From Heliopora coerulea (taxonomy: Eukaryota; Cnidaria; Anthozoa; Scleralcyonacea; Helioporidae): a stretch of 64,000 nt of DNA. The DNA lies in the NCBI GenBank assembly GCA_030142905.1, contig JASJOG010000101.1, positions 900,501 to 964,500 of the forward strand. Reading direction: 5' to 3'. The position numbers and the translations under genes were made by a program. Positions within the stretch are counted from its first letter, which is position 1; every line of letters starts with the position of its first letter. A model generated the notes under the pieces. It was not told the origin of the DNA, made no database searches, and saw only the letters and a list, made by a program, of their open reading frames with translations. Below, piece after piece: positions 44,567 through 58,000 of this stretch.

Positions 44567-47500
44567 TCAGCAAGAATCAGTATCAGTAAAACTATCTCTA
44601 ATAATGCCACTATCGCGTTTCTCTTTTTTCATATCACCACGTCCAAAAGTTCTTGCAATCTTTTTTGTGCTTGGTTTGCCATGGAGTGTATCGCTAGTTA
44701 AGCCACCGCTGGCAGAATTTCCTTGTCCGCGACATTCTTTACGTTCTGCCTTGTTTTTCCCTTTCCTAGTTTTTCGCTTTCGTTCCTTTACTTTATCTGT
44801 CAAGTTCGAGTGGTATTGCACATCTATGAACCCACTGTAAATAAAAGAGTCTTCGCCGAAAGTGATACTGTGTCGAAACTTTCGGTGGTCTTTCAGCGTC
44901 GTCACTGGGGAAGGCTGTTTCTTCAACGACAACAAGTTTCCTTCACTGGCCGCTTTCATCTGAGGAAAACTAACTTTCTTGCCAGACTTTGTTTTTAGAT
45001 AACTGTCCGATATGTCGGATAGTTGTACTTCCATCTCAGGTTCACAGCCTAAGTCATCGCTGATTGCAGGAGTTGAGTGACTAGGTTGATTGGGGGACTT
45101 TCTCTGGAGACGTTCATTCCGTAAGGCACACTCTAAGCTTTGTATTTGAACCTTAGCTTCGCTTAGTTGAGACTTGGTGGCTTCCAGTTGACTGGTCAGT
45201 TGCTTTACCAGACATTTTGTATCTTCCATTTGTTCTTCCAGACATTGGACGTACGCCTGTGTACACATTAGCGGCAAGATGGATGTGAATGACAGATAAA
45301 AAAATACTCTCTCTTACCATAATTAATAACTTCATTGCAATGAGAACAAACACAGAAAAAACAACAACGAAGCACCATACCCGACTTTCTTCAAGACTGT
45401 CAAACGGTCCAGGAGGGTCATCAAGACAAAAAAACTCTTGAGTTTCACGGCTAGAATGGACCGAGAACTATTTGTTAACATAGATAAATTTACATTTGAC
45501 ATCGAATGTCGTCGTTGATCTTTGCCAATATGTCTTTTCTCCAGTACGTCAGATGGTGTACATGTCAACACAAATTTATTGGAGGGAAATTGTCAACGCT
45601 TTTTACGTGGTAACACTATCCAAGTCATTCTACGTCTTACGAGTTCATAATTTCTCGTTGAAAATTGAACTTGCGTTCGCGCATCACACTAGGGGTGAAA
45701 TGAGCAATAGCAGGCAAGGACTGCGTGCGCTCACACAGGTCCCTTTTCGCACTTTACATACCCTTCACGGTGTACCTCGAGATTCAATCATCCACGCCCC
45801 AAGCCCCATAGCAGCGTCGCAACCCTAGATGGTCGAAGCCTATACCCCAACATTGAGCTGAGTGGGCTTATTATTGGGCATTGAAAGCCTCAAAGATCAG
45901 TGGAAGCGAGCACAAGTGGACATCAGCTTCGTCCAACAAGACACCGGCTATAGGAGCTGCAGATGTATAAATTCTTAAAACGAGTTTACTCCTGAGGAAA
46001 GTAAGAAAACATTTCCTACCAAATACGCATGTCCCTGTGTTGGAGTACTGTTTTGATGTAATTCTGCAGTCCTCCCGCTCGCTTGGCTATGAATTCTGAA
46101 AATGAACCAGAAAAGTTTACTAGACAGTCTTGACACAATAGGAAGTGAAATCCGGCCAGTAGCAAGGTAATAACAAAATAGAGGAGGTCATATCTACGTG
46201 ACTTCAGTTACATCTTACCTGGGTTAAAGTTGTCACCAAAAACTCGCTTGGGGGGAAGCTTGAGGTTGATTCTTGGGAAAGCAGCGACTAGCTAGACGTT
46301 TTGTCAAAAAATAAAATATCACATATACACTGAAAAGTATAATTTAATTTTTTAAATAATTTAGGATTGTGACAAGGCTGGCAATTCTTTTATTCTTACT
46401 TCACCCACCCGAACCAGGGTCGCGCTCAGAATTTCCCAAGGGAGGGAGGGCCCCTTTAAAATTGGGTGTATTCTGCTTAAAAATGTGATTTGTCTTGAGG
46501 AGTCTGGAGATAAGTTCCCCTAGGAAATATTTTGAAATATTCAACCCTTTTTCAACAATTTCTGGCATTCTGGTGTAAGAATATGTTTTCAATACTTGGA
46601 CTCATGACTCAAAATGAACTTACTTTGCAGCAAAATCTACTGTTTACATGTTCAAATATTTTTTCTTTCTTTTTTTTTTTTATTTATTTCAGAATCATCC
46701 TCAGAGATATACATGAACAGAAACTTTTCATGATAATCTGACACTGCTGAAATCAACTGAATAATATGAGATTATCGTAAAAAGTTTCTGTTCATGTATA
46801 TCTCTGAAGATCATTCTGAAATAGGATTGAAACACTGCACATCCTCTCAAGGATAAGCTCTAAGTTGTTGCAAGAATATCCCATGCACTTAAATCGGATA
46901 AAACTCGCCTCCAATCCCTGTGGATTCGATAGGTCAACAGGTAGAGTGGCAGACTGGTATCCCAAAGGTGCGAGTTCAAATCATGAGAAGTTTCTCTTCA
47001 TGTTCAAGTACTTAACAACACATTTCTGTCTGAAATATTGATTTTGTTCAAATAAAGTCAGGAACACAATAAAGGAGTGGAAATTTTGAACCCTTTCATA
47101 TTATGTTCAGGCAATCTGAGCAAACTGAACATTAAGATTCCCTTTAAAGACAACATTAATGTAAAATATGAGTTAAATACCCATGTCTGAACTGGAAATA
47201 GCCATAATACTATTTTTGAATGGACTAAGAGTCTAGACAACTGCACCAAATGTCATTTTAAATAGTCTATTAATAAGCACTAGCACAGACTTTCTGTTAT
47301 TTTTGGGCTGAAAACAATATAAACAGTTGACACAGGAAATATAAGAGGTATCATATATGTTTGGTGAGCAAGCTAGGCCTGCCTAGTAAACATGATGGCC
47401 TCATAAGCATGATGACTTGGCTTTGATGCTCATGCTTTTATGTGTGCAGATCCACTTGTCTAGGGCTGTGTGGTTCAAAACAGAAAAATATCTTAAGAAA

Positions 47501-49353
47501 GCATGAGTGCATGTGCACCTCCAAACTCTCACCTTGGGAAGCAAGACAGCCCAGCCAACAAATGGTAGCATGAAATGTTTCAGTCACACCCAATTAGTAA
47601 ATATATTTAAATAGATTTCAAACCATCTTCATGGCCTTTCATTAATCAATTTTGAGCAGGGTTCTTATCTTTATCCTTCATTTATATTTTCCTCCTGGAA
47701 AATCCATCTCAACAATCACAAGAGAGATCACGTCAGCCAGGCTGGCCCATTCATCCAAATTAAAAGAGAGAAACATTAACTAAAATAGCAATCAAGTGAC
47801 TAGAGTATCGTGCTTGCTGGACTGTCTCTTCGTCATTATAAACAGTCTCTTTAAAACACTGCAGGAGAGGTAAGCAATGAACCGTCTCATGACCATTTTG
47901 AGAAAGTTTAGAGGGTGTCTCTCAGATTGATAGGCTGCTTATGAAAGACAGTTGTTCAATGACTTCAGCAAGGCTAGGGTGAAAATGATACTTCCCTGAT
48001 AAAACTCAATGATTTCAAGACTCTACAGTGCTCTTTTGATCAATGTTTCCTTTCACAGGAAATGCACTGATTGCGTGGATGACAAGAACAGAGTAAAATA
48101 TAAATAACATTTACAACTAAGTTTCTCAGACTTAATATCGCCCATCGGTTTGCCATTGAGCCAAGATATTTTTTACATATTCTTATTTGAGAAACTTATG
48201 AAACATAGCTCTGACCACAACATACAAGTTACTGGGATGGAACGTGGCAACTCCAAATGACCCCCAACCTAGGTATTATATTAAAGACCATGTGTTGAGA
48301 CGGTAGGTAGGTAGGTAGGTAGGTAGGTAGGTAGGTAAAACTTTATTTAAACACGCTAGCCTCGATCAACATAATACGCTGCTTTCCACGAGGGGCGTCA
48401 CACATTAACTATATACAAACTGAACTATATACAAGTTAAGCAATATAAGCAAAGATTAAACTACCAGTAATTAATGTATAATGTTCCCAATTTGTAATCA
48501 AATTTCCTTGAGCAACTTTAAAGGAAACAGACTCTTATACAAATGGAAAATTTTACTGTTTGAACGCACACAATTACTCCAATGGGTCACGATAGGAATT
48601 AATAAAAATATATTCGGTGATTTATTTGCCGCTAAATTACCTCCAACCCAAAGAGAAAAGGCTGCCTATAGATGACCGGAGAATAAAAGACGTCTTTTGA
48701 TTCCCTCTGAAGTTTTAGTTGACTTTTTGAAAGTTCGTGAAGGTTTAATTAAACTGGCTCATTGTCAGCTAACACAGCTTCGTTGTGCAGCAAGTTTTAG
48801 ACAGCGATAAAACGTTTCTAAATTGTTCACACCTTTTCATTCAACCTGTAAAAGTCAGAATATCTTCTGAAAATAAACCAGCTCCTATCTTGTTTCTGAA
48901 CTCGTATCTTGTAGACCTAAAAAGAAACATACGAAAATATATATACATACAAATACAGTAAACGGCAATGTCTTGCGGTAAATGCAAGTGCATTTGGCCG
49001 AAATACAGCTTGCAGGCTGTGATGGATCCGCTCCTTCGCAAAAATAACGGCATATATTCGGTGTCTTGAGAGAGACATACACCAAAGCATTCAAAGAAAT
49101 ACTCAACTGACGACAATGTCGACATCTCCTGACATGGCACTAGCAATTAGACATTCAACGAACGTTTCACAAGCCGTTGAAATCAAAGGTATGCAAACTG
49201 AACGATAACGTACAACAAGTACAACCAACTAGTACAAACCGTAAATCGTTGTCGTCGTTCGACGATTTCGTAGCCAACGATAGGAACGGTGAAATAGTCC
49301 GGTCCTGAAGAACCAGGGAAAGTGGTATTATCATTGCCCCCTTCGTCACCCAT
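44567..49353 (-). CDS. SNX16: Sorting nexin-16 (PX domain plus coiled coil)
   Basis: Exons read on the minus strand: 49353-49240 ([10 protein letters not shown]... [16 protein letters not shown]), 48916-48833 ([20 protein letters not shown]...), 46291-46219 ([20 protein letters not shown]...), 45450-45381 ([18 protein letters not shown]) and 45256-44567 (coiled coil from [16 protein letters not shown], then a Ser/Lys-rich C-terminus, TGA). RRYSDF and LPPKR are the phosphoinositide-binding motifs of PX domains, and [21 protein letters not shown] sequence is diagnostic of SNX16. The protein acts on early/late endosomes in membrane receptor trafficking, through PX-PtdIns(3)P binding and coiled-coil oligomerisation. 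The start is the first ATG before the PX domain; the leader is much shorter than in vertebrates, so an upstream exon may exist. The PX segment between 45451 and 46218 is unresolved. Confidence 0.8.
46688..46826. repeat. Fold-back in SNX16 intron
   Basis: TTTCAGAATCATCCTCAGAG...ATACATGAACAGAAAC is mirrored by GTTTCTGTTCATGTAT...ATCATTCTGAAATAGG, with arms of about 55 bp. Non-coding. Confidence 0.7.
46923..46987 (+). repeat. tRNA-like SINE head or tRNA pseudogene
   Basis: Contains an A-box-like GGTCAACAGGTAGAGTGG and a B-box-like GGTGCGAGTTCAAATC at tRNA-like spacing. A clean cloverleaf with an acceptor stem is not evident, so a SINE head or decayed tRNA copy is more likely than a functional tRNA gene. 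Confidence 0.45.
48301..48720 (-). mobile_element. Probable non-LTR retrotransposon or SINE 3' end, antisense
   Basis: Begins with (GGTA)n followed by AAAACTTTATTTAAACACG. On the minus strand that is a 3' UTR with an AATAAAG-type signal and a (TACC)n tail, a form common for non-LTR element 3' ends. No intact reverse transcriptase frame is visible. Located within an SNX16 intron. Confidence 0.5.
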
Positions 49354-50489
49354 AGATAACTTCGCAGCTCGATATCGGCGGTTCTTTTGCTCCTGGTTAA
49401 ATAATCAATATTATCAATGAATACGTGAATCGTCTAAGACTGAGCCTCGATTTCCGGACAAGAAATTACCGAACCATGAGTCGCTGCTATTGAAATTAGG
49501 ACAACTCATTTTACTTTGAAATTTTGTACAAGAAAATGGGATTCACTTCCGCTTTTTGGCGCCAATCGGCATGTTTTCAGAAACTCTGGGCACTTTGGAT
49601 CAAGCTTTGAAGTCCTTCCTTCATTCATTGCTATTTCTTGTCGGCCTTGCCCTCAAACTTCACACTTTCTTAACTGTGAATCTCCCACTGAGAGTCGAGA
49701 CAGGTACTTCGAAGAAGAGTTTATCAAGAGTAATGTTATCTCAAACTGGGACAATTAAATAGTTTTACTTTGTCTTTCCCAGTTACCCAGCAAGCTTATT
49801 GGCCAGGTGAGTTAGTTTTCCACCGACTTTTTGTTGCCATTGCCATGAACAGGAGATCGCCCTTTATCAAGTCAGTTACCGTGTACTAGACAAAGTGAAA
49901 TAAAGAAAATTCTTTCTTGGTTGCTAATGCTTTCCTATGTTTTCATGAAGGGGTATGTCTTGCCATAACAAGATGGCCGTTACCTTCAACTACAAAACAA
50001 TGAATCCCTGATTAACAAAAAGCCAAGTGGATAAAATTATGTCATCCTAAAAAAATGGTAGGTAACCCTACATACCAATTACATTCTGGTGTTTACAAAT
50101 ATCAATCATGTGGTTCATGGACCATGGTGCCAAACCATAGAAACTAGGGCGAGGATTACAATTTAAGCCATTTTTGCTGTTATTATTATTAAGCTGTTAT
50201 TAAGCAATGATATACAATGTTAATACATAACAGTTTTATTTACAGTGAATTGGGAAAGAAGTAAGACCAGCAAATCGCTGGTGTATAACTTGAAGATATG
50301 ATAGGCATGTGATGATTAAGTACTTCCCAAGAGTGGTCAAACATCAGAAGTGGTTCTGGACATGCATTTTGAGGTGGCAAGGGCCATTTCAACTACAAAA
50401 GGGCAGTGATAAAACATTTTATGTGCCTTAAGTAGTGAGAGCTATCAGGGCTAAATATATTTTATTTTAGTTTAGCCCTTTGAAAAATG

Positions 50490-51510
50490 TCTGGTAAAAC
50501 ATGTGCCTCCCAAAAAGAAATCAATGGTCTACATTTCAGATTAATAAAATGCATTCTGCTACTCCCTCCCCAAAAAACTGCATATTATCTGCCTGAAAAA
50601 AACAACGCTAAATGTGGCAGTCAAAAATTACACACCATGTACCTCTGAAATAAATGCATTGTGTTCCAGCCAAAAAAAACGCATTATGTTTCTCTTAAAA
50701 AAAACTCCAGCATAATTTGCCTCTTCAAAACTGCACTGTGTGGGCCTCATGATGTAGTTGTGCCTTCAAGAAGAAGGTATTCTGTGCCTCCCAGAAAAAT
50801 ACGCTGTGTAGCATACCAAAAACGTCTGTTGTGTGCAAGGGGGACAATCGCTTCCTAAAAGTGGGGGGACGGAGCCGGCCAAGTGATGTGGAAGCATTCC
50901 CTCTGAAAGTTTTTTTTTTTTTTTTTTTAAATCTAATGTTTATGAAATGCCTTTTCCGGCATTCTGAGATTGTTTCTTTGGAACGACATTCATACCTTAT
51001 TTTTCAATCGAAACGGAGCCATGCATTTCCTCCAAACAGCAATAAAGACGTTATAGTATGACTAAACCAAGTATTTTGATTGTTTACAAAATGGCCTCCA
51101 AAGAAGAACGATCGGACGGTAAAATAAGAGAGATGAAATTTTCATGATTTGTCATGTACTCAAACCAACAATACCTAGGTAAGAAATGGGGCTGAAAAAA
51201 GTTATATCGGAAAATCGTAAAGGTAAACATGGAACCATAAGCGCCAAGGGAACAGAAATTAGGCTTCAGTTGTCATGAACTTTGCAAAAAGTGGGGGGAT
51301 AATTATATATGTATCCCCCTCTGTCCAAAAAGTTGGGGGATATGTCCCCCGATCTCCCCCAGGATTTACGTCCTTGGTTGTGTGCTTCCCAGAAAAATGC
51401 GTTGTGCATCTCAAAAAAAAAGCGCAGTGTGCCTCCCAACGCACTGTATAGCTCTTAAAAATGCGTTGCGTATCTCCCAAAAAAGTCACCGAGACTGCCT
51501 TCTTTTCTTC
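50490..51510. repeat. Degenerate minisatellite of about 30 bp, split by an insertion
   Basis: Units resembling TGTGCCTCCCAGAAAAATGC followed by an A run recur through 50490-50836 and again at 51377-51510. Between them lies unrelated sequence of about 540 bp, rich in GGGGGA/TCCCCC. The 9-mer GTTGTGTGC stands at both junctions (50828-50836 and 51377-51385). Confidence 0.55.
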
Positions 51511-51566
51511 CTAAAAACATTACAACTCGAGACAATGATTCGAATTCTAATTTACACGACAACTGA

Positions 51567-51761
51567 ATGCGCTTGAAATCATCTGTGACTTTCTATAAAG
51601 TGGCATTGCGTTCTGCCAAACTCATGAGCAAATATGATCTGGAATTTGTTGATGAAAATTGCGTAAAAGGCTCAGAAGTGAATGAAATGTGGAAAGAGCT
51701 GAGAGTGATTTATGGAAAAGGCTTTTCAAATAACTACTTGGATATCAACTTTAAAGTCTGA
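51567..51761 (+). CDS. Unrecognised 64-codon open frame
   Basis: Reads KLMSKYDLEFVDENCVKGSE and NEMWKELRVIYGKGFSNNYL before a stop. The composition is protein-like rather than low complexity. It may be a last exon or a remnant of a duplicated gene, but I do not recognise the family and no adjoining exon is evident. Confidence 0.2.
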   Translation: MRLKSSVTFYKVALRSAKLMSKYDLEFVDENCVKGSEVNEMWKELRVIYGKGFSNNYLDINFKV

Positions 51762-52070
51762 ACTAGGTGTCAACTGGTAACAAAGTAGATAAGCGTGTCT
51801 AAAATTACATACTCAACTCTAAAGTAGAATTCTAGGAAATATTAAGATGCAATATGGCGGACTAGAGGAAACAGCATAGAGGATAATGAAGAAATCCATG
51901 AAATTGAAAATGGAAACCAAAAGAAAGTCATATATCATATTGTATGTATAATGCCATGTCTCAATGTATCCACTGGAGTACTCGCCATGAAATGGCTGCA
52001 AAAACCGCTGCTTAAACAGCAGGTGGAACTGATAGTGTAAATTGTCCTTTATGCAGACTTCTTGGTCCTT

Positions 52071-55000
52071 CTATACCGGACCGTACTCCTCTGGAAATGG
52101 ATGAAAATCAATTCCATTCTGAACTGTAACTCTCAGTGCTTCTCCATTTCTGCTGTCGTCCTCAATCAGCTGAATGAATCCCTTGGCAACCAGTTCTGCC
52201 CTAGACAGTAATATAAAACAAAGATGGGTCGTAAAAAACTGTGATTTTCGCAATGTTATGACTACTAATGATGAGGATGGCACAAAATCAGTAAATCTTG
52301 TAGAATACGGTCGTAGTCTGGGGTAGTATACAGGGGAACATCACACAACTCCAGTGTTGCTCCGCGTCACGCAAGAATAGCCGGCAACTCGACACTTGCT
52401 TGAGTCCTGAGGATCACTTTTCGATATTTAGCTTGCCTTATTAACCCTCGTGCATGATCTGTGATATGTGTGCATGCTGACATGCAGTTCATTGAAAAAT
52501 GAAGAATGCAGCACAGATTCTCTCGCTTTGAGCAATGGCGCATCGTTAGAATTTTCTATACTCAGTTTCGGTAGATTTTCAACGTTTTTGCGATATGCAA
52601 GGAGTTTATTTTTAAAACTACGACCTCAGATCAAAATATTGCGTCTGGTACTTGAGCTCAATGTTTATATAGTTACACATTTCACAGTGGCTGAACGACA
52701 GGACAATGTTATGTAACAAAAGCAGAGTTTTTGGGCGCTCGAACTATGTTCATACGGGTCTTACCTAAAATTCTAGGTTTGAAGTCGTGCGGTAGGACCA
52801 GGGACGCAGTGAGAGTGAAACTACGAACCGCGCCCCCCGGTGATTTGGCCCCTACGTGCAGAAGGTCGGGGGGCGAAGTAGCCGGGGACGAAATCACTGA
52901 GAGTGCAAATGGTATTGCAAGGGTCACAAATAAGTGATATGTCCTGAGCAACACAGAGGATATTGTCATAGCCATCGATATACATGATCGTAAAATGACT
53001 GGCTGTGCAAAGTTCTAGCTCAAACGTTCATGCTTCTGCTCTAGTGATTTTTTTCCATGATGAAACTTACGTCACAACGCCACACTTTTCAATCATTTCG
53101 ACCCAGGCCGTTTCGGTGATACCCTGAGTCATTCGAGTGTTTACGAATGATGGACAGACGAAATTCAAACGAACTCCAACCTCGAAAGCTTTCTAGAACG
53201 GGAGGAAATAGAAGAAATACATCAAGGTTAACCTTTGATATTTCTAAGGATCGCTGGACAAGTAATTCGAACAAAAGCTGCATAGGCAAAATTATAGTAT
53301 GCAGGAATAAATGGAAGGCTGAATAAAGCTATGGTAGGTGCAAGAGCTTGCACTAGAGACGTTTAACTCAACATGAAAGTACAGTATCATAACCGGGGTA
53401 GGGCACTAGACATGTATTTCTCTTTAATTTTCGTTGAATATTAACTCGGAAATCTCGCCAAAACTTGCCGGGCATGAATTGAACGCGTGTTGTCCACGCG
53501 AGAAATTTCATTGGATCCCAGGGGACGTAACCAGGATTACTGAGACGGTAGGGCAAAATCATGAAAATCTTTTTATCCGGAATGAAAGGTCTGAAAATAT
53601 TCAACTTAAGAGACCGAAAAACCCTCAGAGATTACATTTTTAGAGTAAATACTTTTTTAAAAAAAAATTATGATTATTCTTTTTTGGGGGGAGAAACAAT
53701 ATTTGGTGGGGACAAAACGTTTTTTCAGCCAATGGATGGAGGAAATCGACCCCCATTGCCCCCTCCTTGATTGCGTCCCTGGAGGATCCTGACCGCTTAG
53801 CAACCAATCAGTCTACTTCGTTTTACTTATGTACTGAAAAAAAAAAAAACGAAAAAAAACCCAAAACAAAAACAACCTCAGCCACGTAATAAAAGAGCAG
53901 ATTACCTTCTTAATCTTTGCTCATGGTTAATCGACTTTTCAAAAATGAAGCTCTGGAGTGGATATCCACTCCGTAAATCATTTTGAAAGGACGAATCTCC
54001 CTCAGCCATCCTAAGCACTGAACCAAACATCTGACATCACTGACTCACCGGTGCTATACTTCGTGTAAACCCAACAACGCCATGTTTACTTGCGGCATAA
54101 ACTGGTGAAAATGGATAGGGAAGTATCCCTAGTAAGGTGTACACAAAGCACGGTGTTAATGAAACGGTCGTGCTACTCATCTTGAATACGGGGATGTGGA
54201 TGGGCGTTATTTGAAACGTAATGTTGCAGTGAGCAGTGCAGTTTCATTTCTATTTCCTTGTTTCATAACATCGTGATGTGACATGTGGATGAACAAATGA
54301 CAGTCATGACGACAGATGGATGAATGGAGAGTATTCACACAATGTTAATGTCTCCTTTTCTTATTTCAGCAATTTTTTTCCCTTTTCGCATGTTGAATAA
54401 GGACCTAGCCTTATTAATGTCAAACAGACAGATGTACGGACACATAGGCAGACAGATAGGCAGACCGACAGACAGATAGACAGACAGGTAGATAGACAGA
54501 CAGGCAAGCAGGCAGATAGGCAGAAAGACAGGCAGGCAGATATGCAGGCAGATAGACCGACAGATAAACAGGCAGGCAAGCAGATAGATAGACAGACAGG
54601 CAGGCAGGTGGACAGACAGATAGACGGACAGACAAGCAGGCGGACAGGCAGGCAGATGGACAGATAGACGGACAGACAGGCAGGCGGACAGACAGACAGA
54701 CAGACAGGCAGGCAGACGAGTAGACGGACAGATAGAAAGATAGGCAAAAGGACAGAAAGACAGACAGACAGACAGGAAGACCACAAAAAGTAAACAGACC
54801 GACAAACAAACTGAATATACAAAAACACAATGAAGCATGCGGAGAAAACGCACAGAAAATAACAGAAACAGATATTTGGACTCAATTCTTATCTTGCATT
54901 GTGTTCCTTTCTTACCTGCCATTGACGCTATGTTAACAATGACACCTCCTTGACCTCCATTCCTTTCATTCATTAAATCAAGTCCAATCATCGTGCTTCG

Positions 55001-58000
55001 AATTAGGGCTGTCTACATAGACAATTTTTTTTGTTTATATTAATTCTTTCTGTCATCTCTTCTTTCTTCGTTACATCCTGCTTTCCGCCTTCCTCTCTCC
55101 CTCCTTCCTTCTCATTCTATCTCTCTCTTTGTCCCACCAAGCCTGCATCATGACCGCCCTCCCTCGATCCCCTCTTACTTAATCTCTACCTTCTTTTCCT
55201 TTCCTTCCTCCCTTCCTACCTCTACCTTCCTTCCTTCCTTCCTTCCTTCCTTCCTTCCTTCCTTCCTTCCTTCTTTCTTTCTTCCTTCCTTCCTTCCTTT
55301 CTTCCTTTATTCCTTCCTTCCATTCTTCATTTCATCCATCCATCCATTCATCTATCCATCCATCCGTCCGTCCATCTAATCCTCCTCCCTACATCCATCC
55401 CCATACATCTTATTTGCTGGAGACCTACCAAGTTTACGTTAATCATTTCGTGCCATTCAACATTGTCCATGATCCCAGCGTTATTGCACAATATATTAAT
55501 TCCTCCATTTCGTGTAGATACTTCTTTTAATGTATCTATAAAGAGACTGGTCACTTTCAAGACCTTTTCAGATTTCTCTTCAATATTACAGAGTAATATT
55601 GGATTGTTTCCGGTCCAGTTAAGTATATTTCTTAGTTTGTTCATTCCAAACTTCTCGGAATTTTTGTGGCGGTGATGATGGTAATTAATTATCGTGATGG
55701 TGTTGGTGATGAAGACGATGATAGTGATGATGAAAGTGATGATGGTAATGATTGTGATGGTGATAATGATGATGAGGACGATAATGATGATGATGATGAT
55801 GGTGATAGTGGTGATGATGATGATGATGGTGATGGTGATGATGGTGATGGTGATGATGATGATAATGATGGTGATGCTGATGCTGATGATGATGGTGATA
55901 ATGATGATGAGGACGATGATGATGGTGATGATGATGATTATGTAGTTATGATGATGATTGTAATGATGGTAATGATTGTGGTGATAATGATGATGAAGTT
56001 GATGTTGATGGTAATGATAATGATGATGATGGTGATCATGGTGATTGTAAACGATGACAATAGTAACGTCTGAGTTGATAGTGGTAATAATAGTAATAAT
56101 AATAATAATAAAATAATAATAATGATAACTGGATATACGCATTGGGGAGTACTTTCAGGGACTTTAAAGGGCTGTACATCCCTTACTCCTTCCTGACTGG
56201 ATAAGTTGGGCGAGTAAGGGCTGGCCCGGTGGGTGTTTCTTAAAATCCATATTAATGGTAAAATTTCCTTTCCCCACAAGTTCCCTGAAATGTGCAATGT
56301 CTGTTGCGGCCTTACCTGGCGGGATGCTGGGAGCCCGTAGCAGGCTGAGACCCCTTGTACTGCCCTTAGTTGGGTGGTGTGTGAGTTGTAATAGTAATAA
56401 TATGGTTTGCGAGTTGTAATAATATATAAAATATACCTTCTAACTGCTCCTTTTTGGTCACATCACATTCAATGAACGTAACCTTAATTGGGTCGTATTT
56501 CTCTCGTAGTTCGCTCTCTGTTTTCCTGCCTTGTACGACATCGACATCGAGAAAGTACACCTGCGATGATGAATGAGTCCTTATGACATGTTGACTACTT
56601 TCTTACAACAAAACCCATCAAGAAAACTTAATTCAATGGGAGAAAAACGTTTTTCACGAAAGGAGTGGAAATATTGTTGCGAATGGCATACCTGAATTAG
56701 ACAGCTGGTAGCAAGGCACTGGAATTGCGGTAGTTTGATGTAGGTTTATATCAATGCGCATGCTTCATACGTATTACGATGTAATTTTAAACAGTCAAAA
56801 CTTTTCATACATGTTCCACTCATGCAATGTCTTGGTTATTATCTAAAAACCTTTTTACACTGTTAACATTTTGGGCACAGCACTGGTCATTTTCACAATG
56901 TTAACGGTACGGACTTCTTAAAATTTAGCCGTGCCGAGCACCTCTGTATATGTAGGGCTCGGTAGGTCTCAATGTAAACGGGGTTTAAATCAGTCATCCC
57001 AGCCCGAAATAAGTTAGCTACGAAAAGGGACTGTCAACAGTAACTCCAACATAACCACGGATATAACTTGTCAATTATAAGATTGGGGTAGGGGCCATGA
57101 TAGCAAAGCAAACTGCAATTCTTGCAAAATAAGCAAGAGTAAATAAGGAGGTAACCCTGGCAACAAAGCCACGGGTCAACCGAAGCAAAGCAACCCGATG
57201 TGGCGAAGGCAACAAGGAGGCCAAGAGAAGTGGACGGCGCAAATCGTAGGTGCATGTATGCATTAGAAAGATGCCACTGGCCAGCAACTATCTCCTTGTG
57301 AACTTTGATTAATTATAAACACAGGAGATATCGGGGACTCCGTAGCAAGAGGGCATCAGACGGCGTAGCTTGGGGCATCGTGCCATATACGGATCCTCTA
57401 TTCATTTCCAAGATTTGCCAGATGTTGTGCAGGTGCAGCCAAGGCTTTTGCACATGCTCGATGTCCTTCTCACCTCGTCAATCTGCAAGGCTGCTGTATT
57501 TCAGCTTTTGTGATTGATTTCTAAGTTCTACCTCTGAATCCTCACTATGGACACGTTGAAAAAAGGTCCACCAAAGTCGTAATCGCTGATTCCTCCATTC
57601 GAGTGTTTTGCTGTGGACCTGTCAACGATCTTTAATTACATCTTTCACAGTCGGCATGTTTAAAACGTGATCGGCATTCGTGGAAAAAAAAATATGATGA
57701 AGAGCGGAAATAAGTCGATAGACAGTAGTATTTAGTCCTGTATTTGTTACGTTACCATGGATTAAGCCACAACAGCATGCAGGTGCAGCATGATCAGATT
57801 TCGGCAACAATGCGTATCCAAAGTTGCACGTCTTCACGAATCTTTCCTGGATCTTTTTATTATTTTGGCTAGATAAAATATTTCGTAAGAGCTTGAAAGT
57901 GCGCTAATTCATATCTCGATTGCGTAGGGTTCCAGGTTATGAAGCCCGGTGATTACTGTTCGGCGCTGAGCGGCATTGCAAATCAACATATGTGTTTATT

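Larger units (their letters stand above)
49354..52070. other. Region between SNX16 and HPGD
   Basis: Upstream flank of SNX16 and downstream flank of HPGD (both minus strand). It contains a degenerate minisatellite (about 50490-51510) interrupted by an insertion, and a 64-codon open frame at 51567-51761. Nothing else is recognised. Confidence 0.5.

Noticed and set aside
46923..46987. Functional tRNA gene
   Set aside because: A and B boxes are approximate and no convincing acceptor stem pairs, so a SINE or pseudogene origin is preferred.
54419..54790. Possible CRISPR-like array of regular short repeats
   Set aside because: It is an imperfect tetranucleotide microsatellite with no unique spacers, in an animal intron.
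54335..54991. Cysteine-rich 218-residue minus-strand frame
   Set aside because: It combines the real HPGD exon at 54916-55012 with translation of the GACA/GATA microsatellite. Only the exon portion is kept.
55348..56142. Ile/His/Tyr-rich frame on minus and Asp-rich frame on plus
   Set aside because: Translations of the GAT microsatellite, apart from the HPGD exon at 55429-55553.
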